Assembly (NCBI GenBank): GCA_964348275.1
Contig: CAYGBT010000026.1
Location: 1-41,956, forward strand
DNA: 41,956 nt
DNA from: CSP1-5 sp964348275
GTDB lineage: Bacteria; Methylomirabilota; Methylomirabilia; Methylomirabilales; CSP1-5
Direction of reading: 5' to 3'
Position 1 is the stretch's first letter. Each line of letters begins with the position of its first letter. The notes under the pieces are model-generated. The model had not been told where the DNA came from and searched no databases. It worked only from the letters and a program-made list of their open reading frames with translations. This document shows positions 7,113-14,285 of this stretch, piece by piece. The translations under genes and the position numbers were made by a program.

Positions 7113-8081
7113 ATGAAATACCGCAGATTGGGCCGGACGAATCTCGAGGTCTCCGAGATCGGCTTCGGCGCATGGGGCATCGGGAAGGGATGGTGGGGAG
7201 GGACTGACGACCCGCTCTCCGTCCGGGCCCTGCTCCGGGCGCTCGAGCTAGGGGTCAGCTTCATCGATACCGCCCACGGCTATGGCGACGGCCACAGCGA
7301 GCGGCTGATCGCCAAGGCCTTTCAGGAATATCGTGAGCGGGTCCCCGTGGCCACCAAAGTTCCCCTCAAGACCCATGACTGGCCTCCCAAGCTCGGCACA
7401 CGGGCGAAAGAGGCCTTCCCCAGCGCCTGGATCATCGAACACACCGAAAAAAGCCTTCGCAACCTCCATACCGATTGCATCGATCTCCAACAACTTCACA
7501 TCTGGCGCGATGAGTGGGTTCAGGAAAGCGAGTGGCGAAAAACCATAGAGCAACTCAAGCAAGAGGGAAAGATCCGGTTCTTTGGGGTCTCTCTGATCGA
7601 TCATGCACCCGAGACGGGCCTCGAGGCCGTCCGTTCGGGGATCGTGGATACCGTCCAGGTCATTTACAACATCTTCGATCAGTCTCCCGAGCAGGAACTC
7701 TTTCCCCTCTGCCAGCAAGGGGATGTGGGAGTCATCGCCCGCGTCCCCCTCGACGAAGGCGGATTGACCGGAAAGCTCCACCCGAACATGCCCCTCGACC
7801 CCGACACATTTCAGGGGTACTACTTTCGGGGCGAGCGCCTAAAGGAAACGTGCACCCGGGTGGATGAGCTCAAAGCCTTTCTGCGCGATGGGGTCGAAAC
7901 GCTGCCCAAGCTAGCTCTCAAGTTTTGCTTGAGCCCCCCAGCGGTCTCGACGGTCATTCCTGGGATGCGTCGGCCACTCCATGTCGAGGCCAACTGTGCC
8001 GTCCCAGACGCTCCAGCGCTCACCCCGGAAGAGCTCGAGAGCTTGAGAGCCCACGCCTGGCCCCGCAATTTCTACCAGTAA
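7113..8081 (+). CDS. Aldo/keto reductase
   Basis: 322 residues from ATG 7113 (MKYRRLGRTNLEVSEIGFGA), the usual N-terminus of the family; AGGAGG and GGGGGCGG lie upstream. The tetrad is visible: Asp52 and Tyr57 (SFIDTAHGYGDGHSE), Lys82 (VATKVP) and His in LQQLHIWRDEW. The C-terminal NADPH-binding region is present (AVSTVIPGMRRPLHVEANC). It is a full-length cytosolic NAD(P)H-dependent oxidoreductase of the YhdN/general stress type. It is more conventional than the Tat-exported AKR at 1-530 and not obviously its recent duplicate. It has its own promoter, so need not be co-transcribed with the selenoprotein gene. Substrate unknown. Confidence 0.9.
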   Translation: MKYRRLGRTNLEVSEIGFGAWGIGKGWWGGTDDPLSVRALLRALELGVSFIDTAHGYGDGHSERLIAKAFQEYRERVPVATKVPLKTHDWPPKLGTRAKEAFPSAWIIEHTEKSLRNLHTDCIDLQQLHIWRDEWVQESEWRKTIEQLKQEGKIRFFGVSLIDHAPETGLEAVRSGIVDTVQVIYNIFDQSPEQELFPLCQQGDVGVIARVPLDEGGLTGKLHPNMPLDPDTFQGYYFRGERLKETCTRVDELKAFLRDGVETLPKLALKFCLSPPAVSTVIPGMRRPLHVEANCAVPDAPALTPEELESLRAHAWPRNFYQ

Positions 8082-8099
8082 TAACTCATCTTCGAGCAC

Positions 8100-8891
8100 T
8101 CATCTCTTCTGGCAGCGCGGGCAGAAGTAGCTGCTCCGCCCGTGGATGAGGATGCGGCGGATGGTGCCCTGGCATCGGGGACAAGAATCGCCTCTCGCGC
8201 GGTGATTGATGAGCCAGGATCGCTTGCGCTGAAGGGTGTCCAGATCCCTCGCCGCGACCTGAAGCACCCGCCGCATCGCTCCATGGATGCGCGCGACCTG
8301 CCTCGCCGATACCCTATCAGCTCGGGTAAGAGGATGCATTCCGGCGCGGAATAGAATCTCATCGGCATAGATATTACCGATTCCCGCGATCTTATCCTGA
8401 GCCATCAGCAGAGATTTCACCGCTCCGCGGCTGGCGGCAAAAAGCCCCCGGACGAAGCCCCGGCTGCAGGCAGGGGACAAAGGTTCCACACCCAACTGAA
8501 CCAGGATGCTGATTGAAGCAGGGTCTCGGCCCTTCATCAGTTTGATCCGACCGAGTTTGCGCACCGTGCGATATCGGATCTCCCGTCCACCTTCGAGACC
8601 GAGACAAAGCCGGTCCCGCGTCTCCAGCGCATCGTCCGCAGCAGCGAGATAGAGCTCACCGGTCATCCCCATGTGAAAGACGAGGGCATAGCCAGAATCA
8701 AGGAAAAGGAGCAGGAACTTGCCCCGGCGCTGGGCATCGATGATGATGGCGTCCTTGATGTGGGAGCGTGCCCCTTGCTCGCTGAAACCGACAAAGTCCG
8801 TGTCGATAATGGCGACGCCCTGGATCCGCTTGGAAACGACTCTACGAGTCAGGCGTCGTAGCATATGCTCGACATCTGGCAGCTCCGGCAT
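8100..8891 (-). CDS. mutM: Formamidopyrimidine-DNA glycosylase
   Basis: 263 residues, about the length of E. coli Fpg. The start is the ATG of MPELPDVEHML because Pro2 is the catalytic N-terminal nucleophile and must be exposed, and Glu3 follows. Lys58 in RRGKFLLLF, the helix-two-turn-helix DKIAGIGNIYADEILFRAG, and a C-terminal zinc finger (CPRCQGTIRRI, later FCPRCQ) are all present. It excises 8-oxoguanine and formamidopyrimidines and nicks the abasic site by beta,delta-elimination in base excision repair. It is convergent with the AKR gene and divergent from the cyclase gene. Confidence 0.97.
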   Translation of the reverse strand: MPELPDVEHMLRRLTRRVVSKRIQGVAIIDTDFVGFSEQGARSHIKDAIIIDAQRRGKFLLLFLDSGYALVFHMGMTGELYLAAADDALETRDRLCLGLEGGREIRYRTVRKLGRIKLMKGRDPASISILVQLGVEPLSPACSRGFVRGLFAASRGAVKSLLMAQDKIAGIGNIYADEILFRAGMHPLTRADRVSARQVARIHGAMRRVLQVAARDLDTLQRKRSWLINHRARGDSCPRCQGTIRRILIHGRSSYFCPRCQKR

Positions 8892-8985
8892 GGGACGATC
8901 TCCTCTCGGCGGCAAGAATCTTCTGCACCCTCCGACCGATTTTGCCAAATACGCGAATTCGGCTCAGAAATTGCATTTGTCTTTG

Positions 8986-9014
8986 TTGACATACAGCTGA
9001 ATGACCCGTATGAT
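8986..9014 (+). promoter_or_regulatory. Sigma70 promoter of the diadenylate cyclase gene
   Basis: TTGACA (8986-8991), an exact 17-nt spacer and TATGAT (9009-9014). The transcript should begin near 9021, leaving a leader of about 65 nt before ATG 9086. Confidence 0.8.
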
Positions 9015-9085
9015 TCCTCTAGAATTCACAGCGACCCGGTTCGAATTTTTTGAGGTTTTCTAAACGTGAAACGAGCACAGCAATC

Positions 9086-10312
9086 ATGGAACCGATTGTA
9101 AACTTCCTCCGGCCGGTAGGGAATTTCCTGTTGGATTTCCCCTGGCGCCATTCCATTGACGTCGCCCTCATGACCTTCATCGTGTATCAAGTCTACATCC
9201 GCCTTCATGGCACGAGGGCGATGCGGATCCTGGCGGGGATTGTCGTTTTGGGACTCGGCTATCTGGTCGCGCAGGCCGCCGGGCTGTCGTTGACATCCTG
9301 GGTCTTAGGGGGCATCTGGGCCGCCGCGCTGATCCTCGTCATCGTCATCTTTCAAGGCGAGATCCGTCAGATGCTCGAACAGGTCAACCCCAAGGTCCCT
9401 TTGAGGACACTGCTGCGCTGGGCGAGTCAGGCGCAGCTGCCGGAAGAAAGCCTCGCCACCATGGCCGAGGCCGCCTTTTCCCTCGCCGCCAAGCGCTGTG
9501 GTGCTCTTTTCGTCTTCGAACGGCATGATTTTGTTGAACCCCTGCTGAAAAGTCCGGGGGCCGTGATGGACGCCCATCTCAGTCCGGAGCTGATGGAAAC
9601 CATGTTCATCTCCCCGGGGCCTCTCCATGACGGCGCGTTGTACATCCGAAAGGGACGCGCCTATCGGGGCGGCTGCGTGCTCCCCCTTTCCGACAACCAA
9701 CGCCTCTCCTACTTCTATGGCACCCGACACCGGGCCGCGGTGGGGATTTCCGAGCAGTCCGATGCCATCGTGGTGGTCATCTCCGAGGAACGGGGGAGAG
9801 TCTCGGTCGCTGAGAAGGGCATGATCAGGGTCGTCGATTCACCCGCCGAGTTGCTGGCCTGGCTCACCGAGCGGCTCGGGGCGCGTAGGGAACCGACCAA
9901 GCGCCGCTGGTCTCTCAGGACGCTTCTCATCCATAACTGGCGTCCCAAGCTGGCATCGCTAGTAGGGGTTAGTCTCCTTTTATTTGTCCTGGTGGGACAA
10001 AAGAATGCGGAGGTGGGCATTTCGATCCCGGTGGTCTATCTCAATGTCCCGCAAAACCTGACCATCGAGGACAAGGAAGTTCATGAGGTTTACGTCCGTG
10101 TGCGAGGTACCCGCGAGATGCTCAACTTTCTCGATCCCAGCCAGCTTCGGGTCGCTATTGATCTCAAAGAGGCCAGCGCCGGGGTGAAACGTTACTACAT
10201 CTCCGATAAGAATATCAAGCTCCCTGTTGGCGTGGGACTCGCCGGGGTCAACCCCTCCAGGATTGACTTACGCATCCGCAAGAAGCCGCCGAAGCCCGAG
10301 AAGCAAGGTTAG
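9086..10312 (+). CDS. cdaA: Diadenylate cyclase CdaA fused to a CdaR/YbbR domain
   Basis: 408 residues. Three membrane helices (about residues 25-40, 48-66 and 72-90) are followed by a DAC domain with both signature motifs, DGA (182-184, LHDGALYI) and RHR (214-216, YGTRHRAAVGISEQSDA). It makes c-di-AMP from two ATP. Unlike standard CdaA, which ends near residue 270, the chain continues through a fourth hydrophobic segment (residues 287-304). It then enters a single YbbR-like domain: IPVVYLNVPQNLTI, EVYVRVRGTREMLNFLDPSQ, and ending PSRIDLRIRKK. In Firmicutes CdaR is a separate regulator encoded next to cdaA; here the two are one polypeptide. Ribosome binding site weak; ATG 9086 is chosen because it opens the CdaA homology. 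GlmM, the usual third partner, is not in the window. Confidence 0.9.
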   Translation: MEPIVNFLRPVGNFLLDFPWRHSIDVALMTFIVYQVYIRLHGTRAMRILAGIVVLGLGYLVAQAAGLSLTSWVLGGIWAAALILVIVIFQGEIRQMLEQVNPKVPLRTLLRWASQAQLPEESLATMAEAAFSLAAKRCGALFVFERHDFVEPLLKSPGAVMDAHLSPELMETMFISPGPLHDGALYIRKGRAYRGGCVLPLSDNQRLSYFYGTRHRAAVGISEQSDAIVVVISEERGRVSVAEKGMIRVVDSPAELLAWLTERLGARREPTKRRWSLRTLLIHNWRPKLASLVGVSLLLFVLVGQKNAEVGISIPVVYLNVPQNLTIEDKEVHEVYVRVRGTREMLNFLDPSQLRVAIDLKEASAGVKRYYISDKNIKLPVGVGLAGVNPSRIDLRIRKKPPKPEKQG

Positions 10313-10319
10313 CAGTGGT

Positions 10320-11330
10320 TCAGCAGAGGGGCTGAGGGCGAGCTCTTTCCTTGCCCAGCGCTCGCAGGAGGTCCTTCACAATCTCGCCCGCCTGATCTTT
10401 CCACGTGCGCTTTGACGTTTTGACTCTCCCTCCGGCGACCATCCCATGCCCCCCAGCCATCCCCGAAGGAAGGATCGAGGCCAGCAGGAGACCGGCGGCG
10501 GCCTCGGGATCGCGAGCGCGCAGGGAGACGTAAAGCAAATCCCCGTGGGGCGCCAGGCACACCGACCACTTCGCATCCTGCACCCGGAGGAGAAAGTCGG
10601 CGATCTCCGCCACCGCGTCCGGGTAAGGAATGGCCTCCAGGATGGCCACCACGGTATCACCGTACAGCATCGCGCTGTGGACGACCTGGCCAATCAACCG
10701 GAAATAGTCACGGGAAAGCGGCGGCTTTTCGATCTGGCTCAGAAGCCGCTTGTTCACATACGGGTACAGGAACTGGCTCGCGAGGATATCCGCTGGTTTG
10801 GTTTCCCGACCCAGATGCTGCGTCTCTGACGAGATCCCAAAAAAGAGCGCTGTGGCCACCCGGGGATTGAGCGGCACCTCGGCCTCCTGGAAGTATTCGA
10901 CCAGAATCGTCGAGGTGGCCCCGTAGTTCTCGCGCAGATCCACAAACGGCACCGAGCCATTATGCCCCCAATCCGGATGGTGGTCGATCACCGCAATCGG
11001 ACGGACGTCAGAGGGGAGCGCGTTGTTGGCTCGGCCGGGTTGGGTGTCTACCAGGATTACCATCCCGTCAAAATTCGGAAAGAGCTGGTCTACGGGAACG
11101 AGAGGAATCTCCAACGCCAACACGAGCGCCCGGTTCTCTGATCGACCAACGATACCGCTCAAGCCAATGATCGGCGTCTTCTTCAGCTTGTGCGCGATCA
11201 AAGAACGGAGAGACGCCGCGCTCGCCAGCGAATCAGGATCCGGGTTGTCGTGCGGCAGAATGAGAATTTTTTTTCGGGGAGAAAGGTGGGTCAGCAACTT
11301 GGCCACCTTGCCGTCTACTTGTTTAGGCAT
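10320..11330 (-). CDS. DHH/DHHA1 phosphoesterase (NrnA / c-di-AMP phosphodiesterase type)
   Basis: 336 residues from ATG 11330 (GGAGG 8 nt upstream). The DHH domain motifs are HDNPDPDS (27-34), the metal-binding DTQPG, IDHHPD and SSETQH. The DHHA1 domain has the GGHGMVAGG loop near the C-terminus. The family includes NrnA nanoRNases/pAp phosphatases and stand-alone DhhP/Pde2 enzymes that hydrolyse c-di-AMP or pApA. It converges tail-to-tail with the CdaA gene (7 nt apart), so it may well be the degrading partner of the nucleotide. That specificity is inferred from context. Confidence 0.88.
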   Translation of the reverse strand: MPKQVDGKVAKLLTHLSPRKKILILPHDNPDPDSLASAASLRSLIAHKLKKTPIIGLSGIVGRSENRALVLALEIPLVPVDQLFPNFDGMVILVDTQPGRANNALPSDVRPIAVIDHHPDWGHNGSVPFVDLRENYGATSTILVEYFQEAEVPLNPRVATALFFGISSETQHLGRETKPADILASQFLYPYVNKRLLSQIEKPPLSRDYFRLIGQVVHSAMLYGDTVVAILEAIPYPDAVAEIADFLLRVQDAKWSVCLAPHGDLLYVSLRARDPEAAAGLLLASILPSGMAGGHGMVAGGRVKTSKRTWKDQAGEIVKDLLRALGKERARPQPLC

Positions 11331-11383
11331 CGGCTTCGCCTCCATGGTCAATCCCGAGAGTTGACCGGGGGCTGTCCGCCTCA

Positions 11384-11412
11384 TATATGGCACGGTTGAT
11401 CATGTTCGTCAA
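11384..11412 (-). promoter_or_regulatory. Candidate promoter of the DHH phosphoesterase gene
   Basis: On the minus strand: TTGACG (11412-11407), 17-nt spacer, CATATA (11389-11384). Transcription would begin near 11377, downstream of an alternative in-frame start at 11393. This supports the ATG at 11330. Confidence 0.5.
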
Positions 11413-11501
11413 GGATACGAGCCCCTCACTTTCTTTCGTGTCTGTCGCTCAGCCTGTTCCCCACCCGGAGGAAGCACCGTGGCACATCCCCGTCCGAGCC
11501 T

Positions 11502-12413
11502 TTATCCCGCCGACATCACAGCAGCGCGGGCAATGTCCTCCATCCGGATCTTATCCACATCAAAACGTTCTAACGACCGGTGGAGCTTCTCAAAGGTCTC
11601 CTGAAAACTGGGGATACTCTTTCGGGCCCGCGTCAAGGGATTGCATCTAGCGAGGATAAAGTTTTTGACATACGGGTGGTTGATGCCTCGTTTTTTGATC
11701 CGCGCAACCACGTCGCTCAGGACCGTATCAACGCCCTCGACCTGCTCTGCCCGCCGCTCCCGCTCTTCATAGGCCTTGGAAAGAGGGGACCGGAGAAACC
11801 GGTCCACCCGCCGGAGGATGGGAGAAAAGGCCCCTCCGGCGAAGCGGGGACGTCCCTCGTACAGGAGTCCGAGGGTAATGTAGTAGGCCTCCTCAAACTG
11901 AAACCCAAAGGCCTCCTCTGACCGACCTCCCTCCTGGGCTTGTAGGGCTCGATACATCCGAATCACCTCCAGCGACTTCTCCCGGAGGTTGTGGGCCTTC
12001 TCGGTGTTGAGGGCCAGGATCTGAAAGGCAACCTTCGGTTCCGGAATCAGAATGGCAGGGACCCATTTCGCCTTGAGCTTCTGCAGGGCGGCCAGGCGGT
12101 GGTGGCCGTTGGGGGTCCAGTACGTTCCTGGGGCCTGCGCGACTGCGACGATCGGATCGATAAAGCGATCAAGCTTCTTGATCACCTCGTGCAGGCGTTT
12201 GACATGAGGTTTAGAGAGATCGCGTTGATACGGTGTTGGCTCTACCCGCTCCAGGGGCAATAGACTGAAAAGCTGCCACCGATCCCCGACCGGCTCGGTG
12301 TAGATCGCCAGAACATGTCCGCCATGTTCCTCCAACTCCCTCGCCAGCACGAGTGCGGCCGGCGGCGGCTCCCCGCCCGCCGGAAAGACTGCCCACTTTC
12401 CCCGCTGTCCCAT
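11502..12413 (-). CDS. ParB/Srx-like N-terminal domain protein
   Basis: 303 residues from ATG 12413 (GGGAGGG upstream). Residues about 40-150 look like a ParB/sulfiredoxin fold: FSLLPLERVEPTPYQRDLSK, VIKKLDRFIDPIVAVAQAPG, then the signature NGHHRLAALQKL (the GHHRLAAL box, a variant of the ParB GxxRxxA motif), then VPAILIPEP. The C-terminal half is helical and charged, without a recognisable ParB helix-turn-helix. No ParA partner is near, so it is unlikely to be a segregation ParB; stand-alone ParB-fold proteins can be nucleases or NTPases. Function unknown. Confidence 0.75.
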   Translation of the reverse strand: MGQRGKWAVFPAGGEPPPAALVLARELEEHGGHVLAIYTEPVGDRWQLFSLLPLERVEPTPYQRDLSKPHVKRLHEVIKKLDRFIDPIVAVAQAPGTYWTPNGHHRLAALQKLKAKWVPAILIPEPKVAFQILALNTEKAHNLREKSLEVIRMYRALQAQEGGRSEEAFGFQFEEAYYITLGLLYEGRPRFAGGAFSPILRRVDRFLRSPLSKAYEERERRAEQVEGVDTVLSDVVARIKKRGINHPYVKNFILARCNPLTRARKSIPSFQETFEKLHRSLERFDVDKIRMEDIARAAVMSAG

Positions 12414-12573
12414 CCTCAGCCCTCCCGAATGCACAACTCACCCTCTAACACTTCTATCTTATCAGCATCGGCCTCGGTGGCAAAAGGCGTGGTCAGCAAT
12501 AGGGATGCCGGTCGCAAGGATCCACCCCGGCGGGGATACCACTCGGCAGGAACGTGCTGATCGTCCTGTCTAC

Positions 12574-12879
12574 TTATTTTTTATCCTGGGCGGTTGTCGG
12601 GAGGGCGCTGAAGACCTTGTAGATCCAGGAATCTTCAGAAACGATTCGCAGATAGACCGACCCGATGATCACCGATTGCAGCACCGTCGCCCCATGGGCC
12701 GGAATCGATCCAAGCCATTTCCGAAGCCGTTGTTCGGCCTCCCCTTCGCTCACGCGAGGCTGCTGTAGCTCATCCAACAGTTTCACAAACTGGTCCACCG
12801 TCTCTTGACTCAACGCCGGGGTCGCCTGGAGACTGGTTTTCAGTCGGGAGACGATGCTCTTGTCTAACGCGGTTGCCAT
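12574..12879 (-). CDS. Hypothetical protein, 101 residues
   Basis: ATG 12879 follows AAAGGAGGACGT, an excellent ribosome binding site. The protein is soluble and mostly helical: SIVSRLKTSLQATPALSQET, then VDQFVKLLDELQQPRVSEGE. It ends with a more hydrophobic ATVLQSVIIGSVYLRIVSED. No motif recognised and no signal peptide. A candidate promoter (TTGACA at 12966-12961, weak TACCGT -10) lies upstream on the minus strand. It is same-strand with, and about 160 nt upstream of, the ParB-like gene. Confidence 0.7.
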   Translation of the reverse strand: MATALDKSIVSRLKTSLQATPALSQETVDQFVKLLDELQQPRVSEGEAEQRLRKWLGSIPAHGATVLQSVIIGSVYLRIVSEDSWIYKVFSALPTTAQDKK

Positions 12880-13017
12880 ACGTCCTCCTTTGGTCCAGAG
12901 CCAGTGAGGGGCACTCCAATCGAAGCCAATCGCCCGATACGGTAACAGCTTTCTCGCTCGTGTCAAGGGGCATTCATTCGCCTGCCTCCCCGCTCAATGA
13001 TACCTCCGCCTGCTCCT

Positions 13018-13374
13018 TTATTCTGAACGCGATTCGTTCCCGAGGAACCCTGGCAACCCCCGCCGCACCACGCTCACGCCGAAAGCGACCACGAAGAGCC
13101 TGGCGACCTTGCCCATAGTTCGGGATCCGCCCTCACCGAGGACCTGCCCCCCTACCACGGAGTACCCGAGGACCAGAAAGACCAGCACCATATTCCCAGC
13201 GAACGCAAGCAGAAACCCAATCCCCGCCCCGGCTGCTGTCAACATGGACTGCCAGGGAAGCCGCTTGCGCTCCTCGACCGGCAAATCCGGCGTGCGACTG
13301 AGCGAGAGAAGCAGGACTCCCAGGGTGTCGACCGGGACGAACAAGGCCACAAATGCCAAGATCGCTTCCTGCAA
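13018..13374 (-). CDS. MarC-like membrane protein, apparently shortened
   Basis: 118 residues starting at TTG 13374, 24 nt after the TatD stop and in the same frame; no good ribosome binding site. Three hydrophobic helices are visible: ILAFVALFVPVDTLGVLLLS, GAGIGFLLAFAGNMVLVFLV, and VARLFVVAFGVSVVRRGL. The first resembles the MarC/NAAT N-terminus (Pro-x-[DG]-x-x-G-x-x-x-x-x-x-S). The last resembles the helix that ends MarC proteins. MarC proteins are about 200 residues with six helices, so the middle seems to be missing. It could be a degraded gene or a compact relative. Function unknown. Confidence 0.55.
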   Translation of the reverse strand: MQEAILAFVALFVPVDTLGVLLLSLSRTPDLPVEERKRLPWQSMLTAAGAGIGFLLAFAGNMVLVFLVLGYSVVGGQVLGEGGSRTMGKVARLFVVAFGVSVVRRGLPGFLGNESRSE

Positions 13375-13398
13375 CGTGACACTGTTTGGAAACCGATT

Positions 13399-14169
13399 CT
13401 AGCCGGAGGACGGAAATGCCTTCGGAAAGAGCCGGCAGGCATTTTCAGTCGTGATCCGAGCCACTTCCTCTACCGACATTGCTTTCGCCGACGCAATAGC
13501 CTGACAAGAGAGCACGACGTTCTTTGGCTCGTTTCGAGCCGCCGCGTCGGGCCCGAGGACGGGCGAGTCGGTCTCAAGGAGGAGACGATCGAGCGGAAGG
13601 TGGCGGAGCAGCTTCTGTTTCTGCTGGGACCGAATCACCGAGGGGGGGATCGAAAAGTAATACCCTGCCTCGATCCCCTCCAGCGCAGCCGAGGCCTTCC
13701 CATCAAAGGCATGCAGCAGCACTTTCCCCGCACCTTGCTCTCGTAGAAATCGGACCGTGTGCCTCCCGGCAGAACGCGAGTGAACATTTAGGGGAAGATC
13801 CAATTCCTTAGATAAGGCGACAAACTTGGCAAGGGTCCGTTCCTGGATCTGCCACTCCTTTGCTTCCTTGACGACCCAATGATCGAGTCCCACCTCACCG
13901 ATTCCCACCAAACGGTCCCCATGCTTCCGGATAAAGGCCACCATGGCCTCCGCCAACTCCAGATCCAGGACTGCAGGATACAGCCCTGCACAGGGTTTTA
14001 GGAGGGGAAATCTTTCGGCAAGCTCCAGAACCTTGTGTGCGTCCTCCAGATTCTCGCTGACCGTTACAATCCCCTCCACTCCCACCTCGGCTGCCGCATG
14101 AAGCACCACCTCACGATCGGCCTGAAAGGCTGCATCACTCATGTGAGCGTGGGCATCCACCAGCATCAT
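13399..14169 (-). CDS. tatD: TatD family metal-dependent DNase
   Basis: 256 residues. The metal-site motifs are in order: LVDAHAHMSD (HxH), GIGEVGLD (Glu), PLNVHSRSAG (His), LLHAFDG (His), LLLETDSP (Asp). TatD proteins are 3'-5' exonucleases/DNases of the amidohydrolase fold. ATG 14169 is chosen over an in-frame GTG at 14181 because the GTG lies inside the heptad repeat array. Upstream partner of the MarC-like gene, probably co-transcribed. C-terminus RITTENACRLFPKAF is standard. Confidence 0.92.
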   Translation of the reverse strand: MMLVDAHAHMSDAAFQADREVVLHAAAEVGVEGIVTVSENLEDAHKVLELAERFPLLKPCAGLYPAVLDLELAEAMVAFIRKHGDRLVGIGEVGLDHWVVKEAKEWQIQERTLAKFVALSKELDLPLNVHSRSAGRHTVRFLREQGAGKVLLHAFDGKASAALEGIEAGYYFSIPPSVIRSQQKQKLLRHLPLDRLLLETDSPVLGPDAAARNEPKNVVLSCQAIASAKAMSVEEVARITTENACRLFPKAFPSSG

Positions 14170-14175
14170 TGACTC

Positions 14176-14275
14176 GTTCACGGTTCACCGTTCACGGTTC
14201 AGAGTCGGTAGTTCACGGTCCAAGGGCTAAGTGCTCAGGATAAATTCTGTGAACTGTCAACTGTGAAATGTGAAC
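14176..14275. repeat. Inverted pair of heptad repeat arrays
   Basis: Copies of GTTCACG/GTTCACC with 7-nt period run through 14176-14203 and again at 14211-14217. The reverse-complement type (TGTGAAC, TGTCAAC, TGTGAAA, TGTGAAC) runs through 14248-14275. The two arrays are complementary and could form a long imperfect hairpin. They fill the TatD/PepF intergenic gap. Single arrays of the same heptad recur at 17229-17263 and 36545-36565. Confidence 0.8.
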
Positions 14276-14285
14276 CACCCTTGGG

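Noticed and set aside
14170..14181. GTG 14181 as tatD start
   Set aside because: It lies inside the heptad repeat and lacks a ribosome binding site; the family N-terminus begins at the ATG pair at 14169/14166.
14176..14275. CRISPR array
   Set aside because: 7-nt period without spacers and no cas genes.
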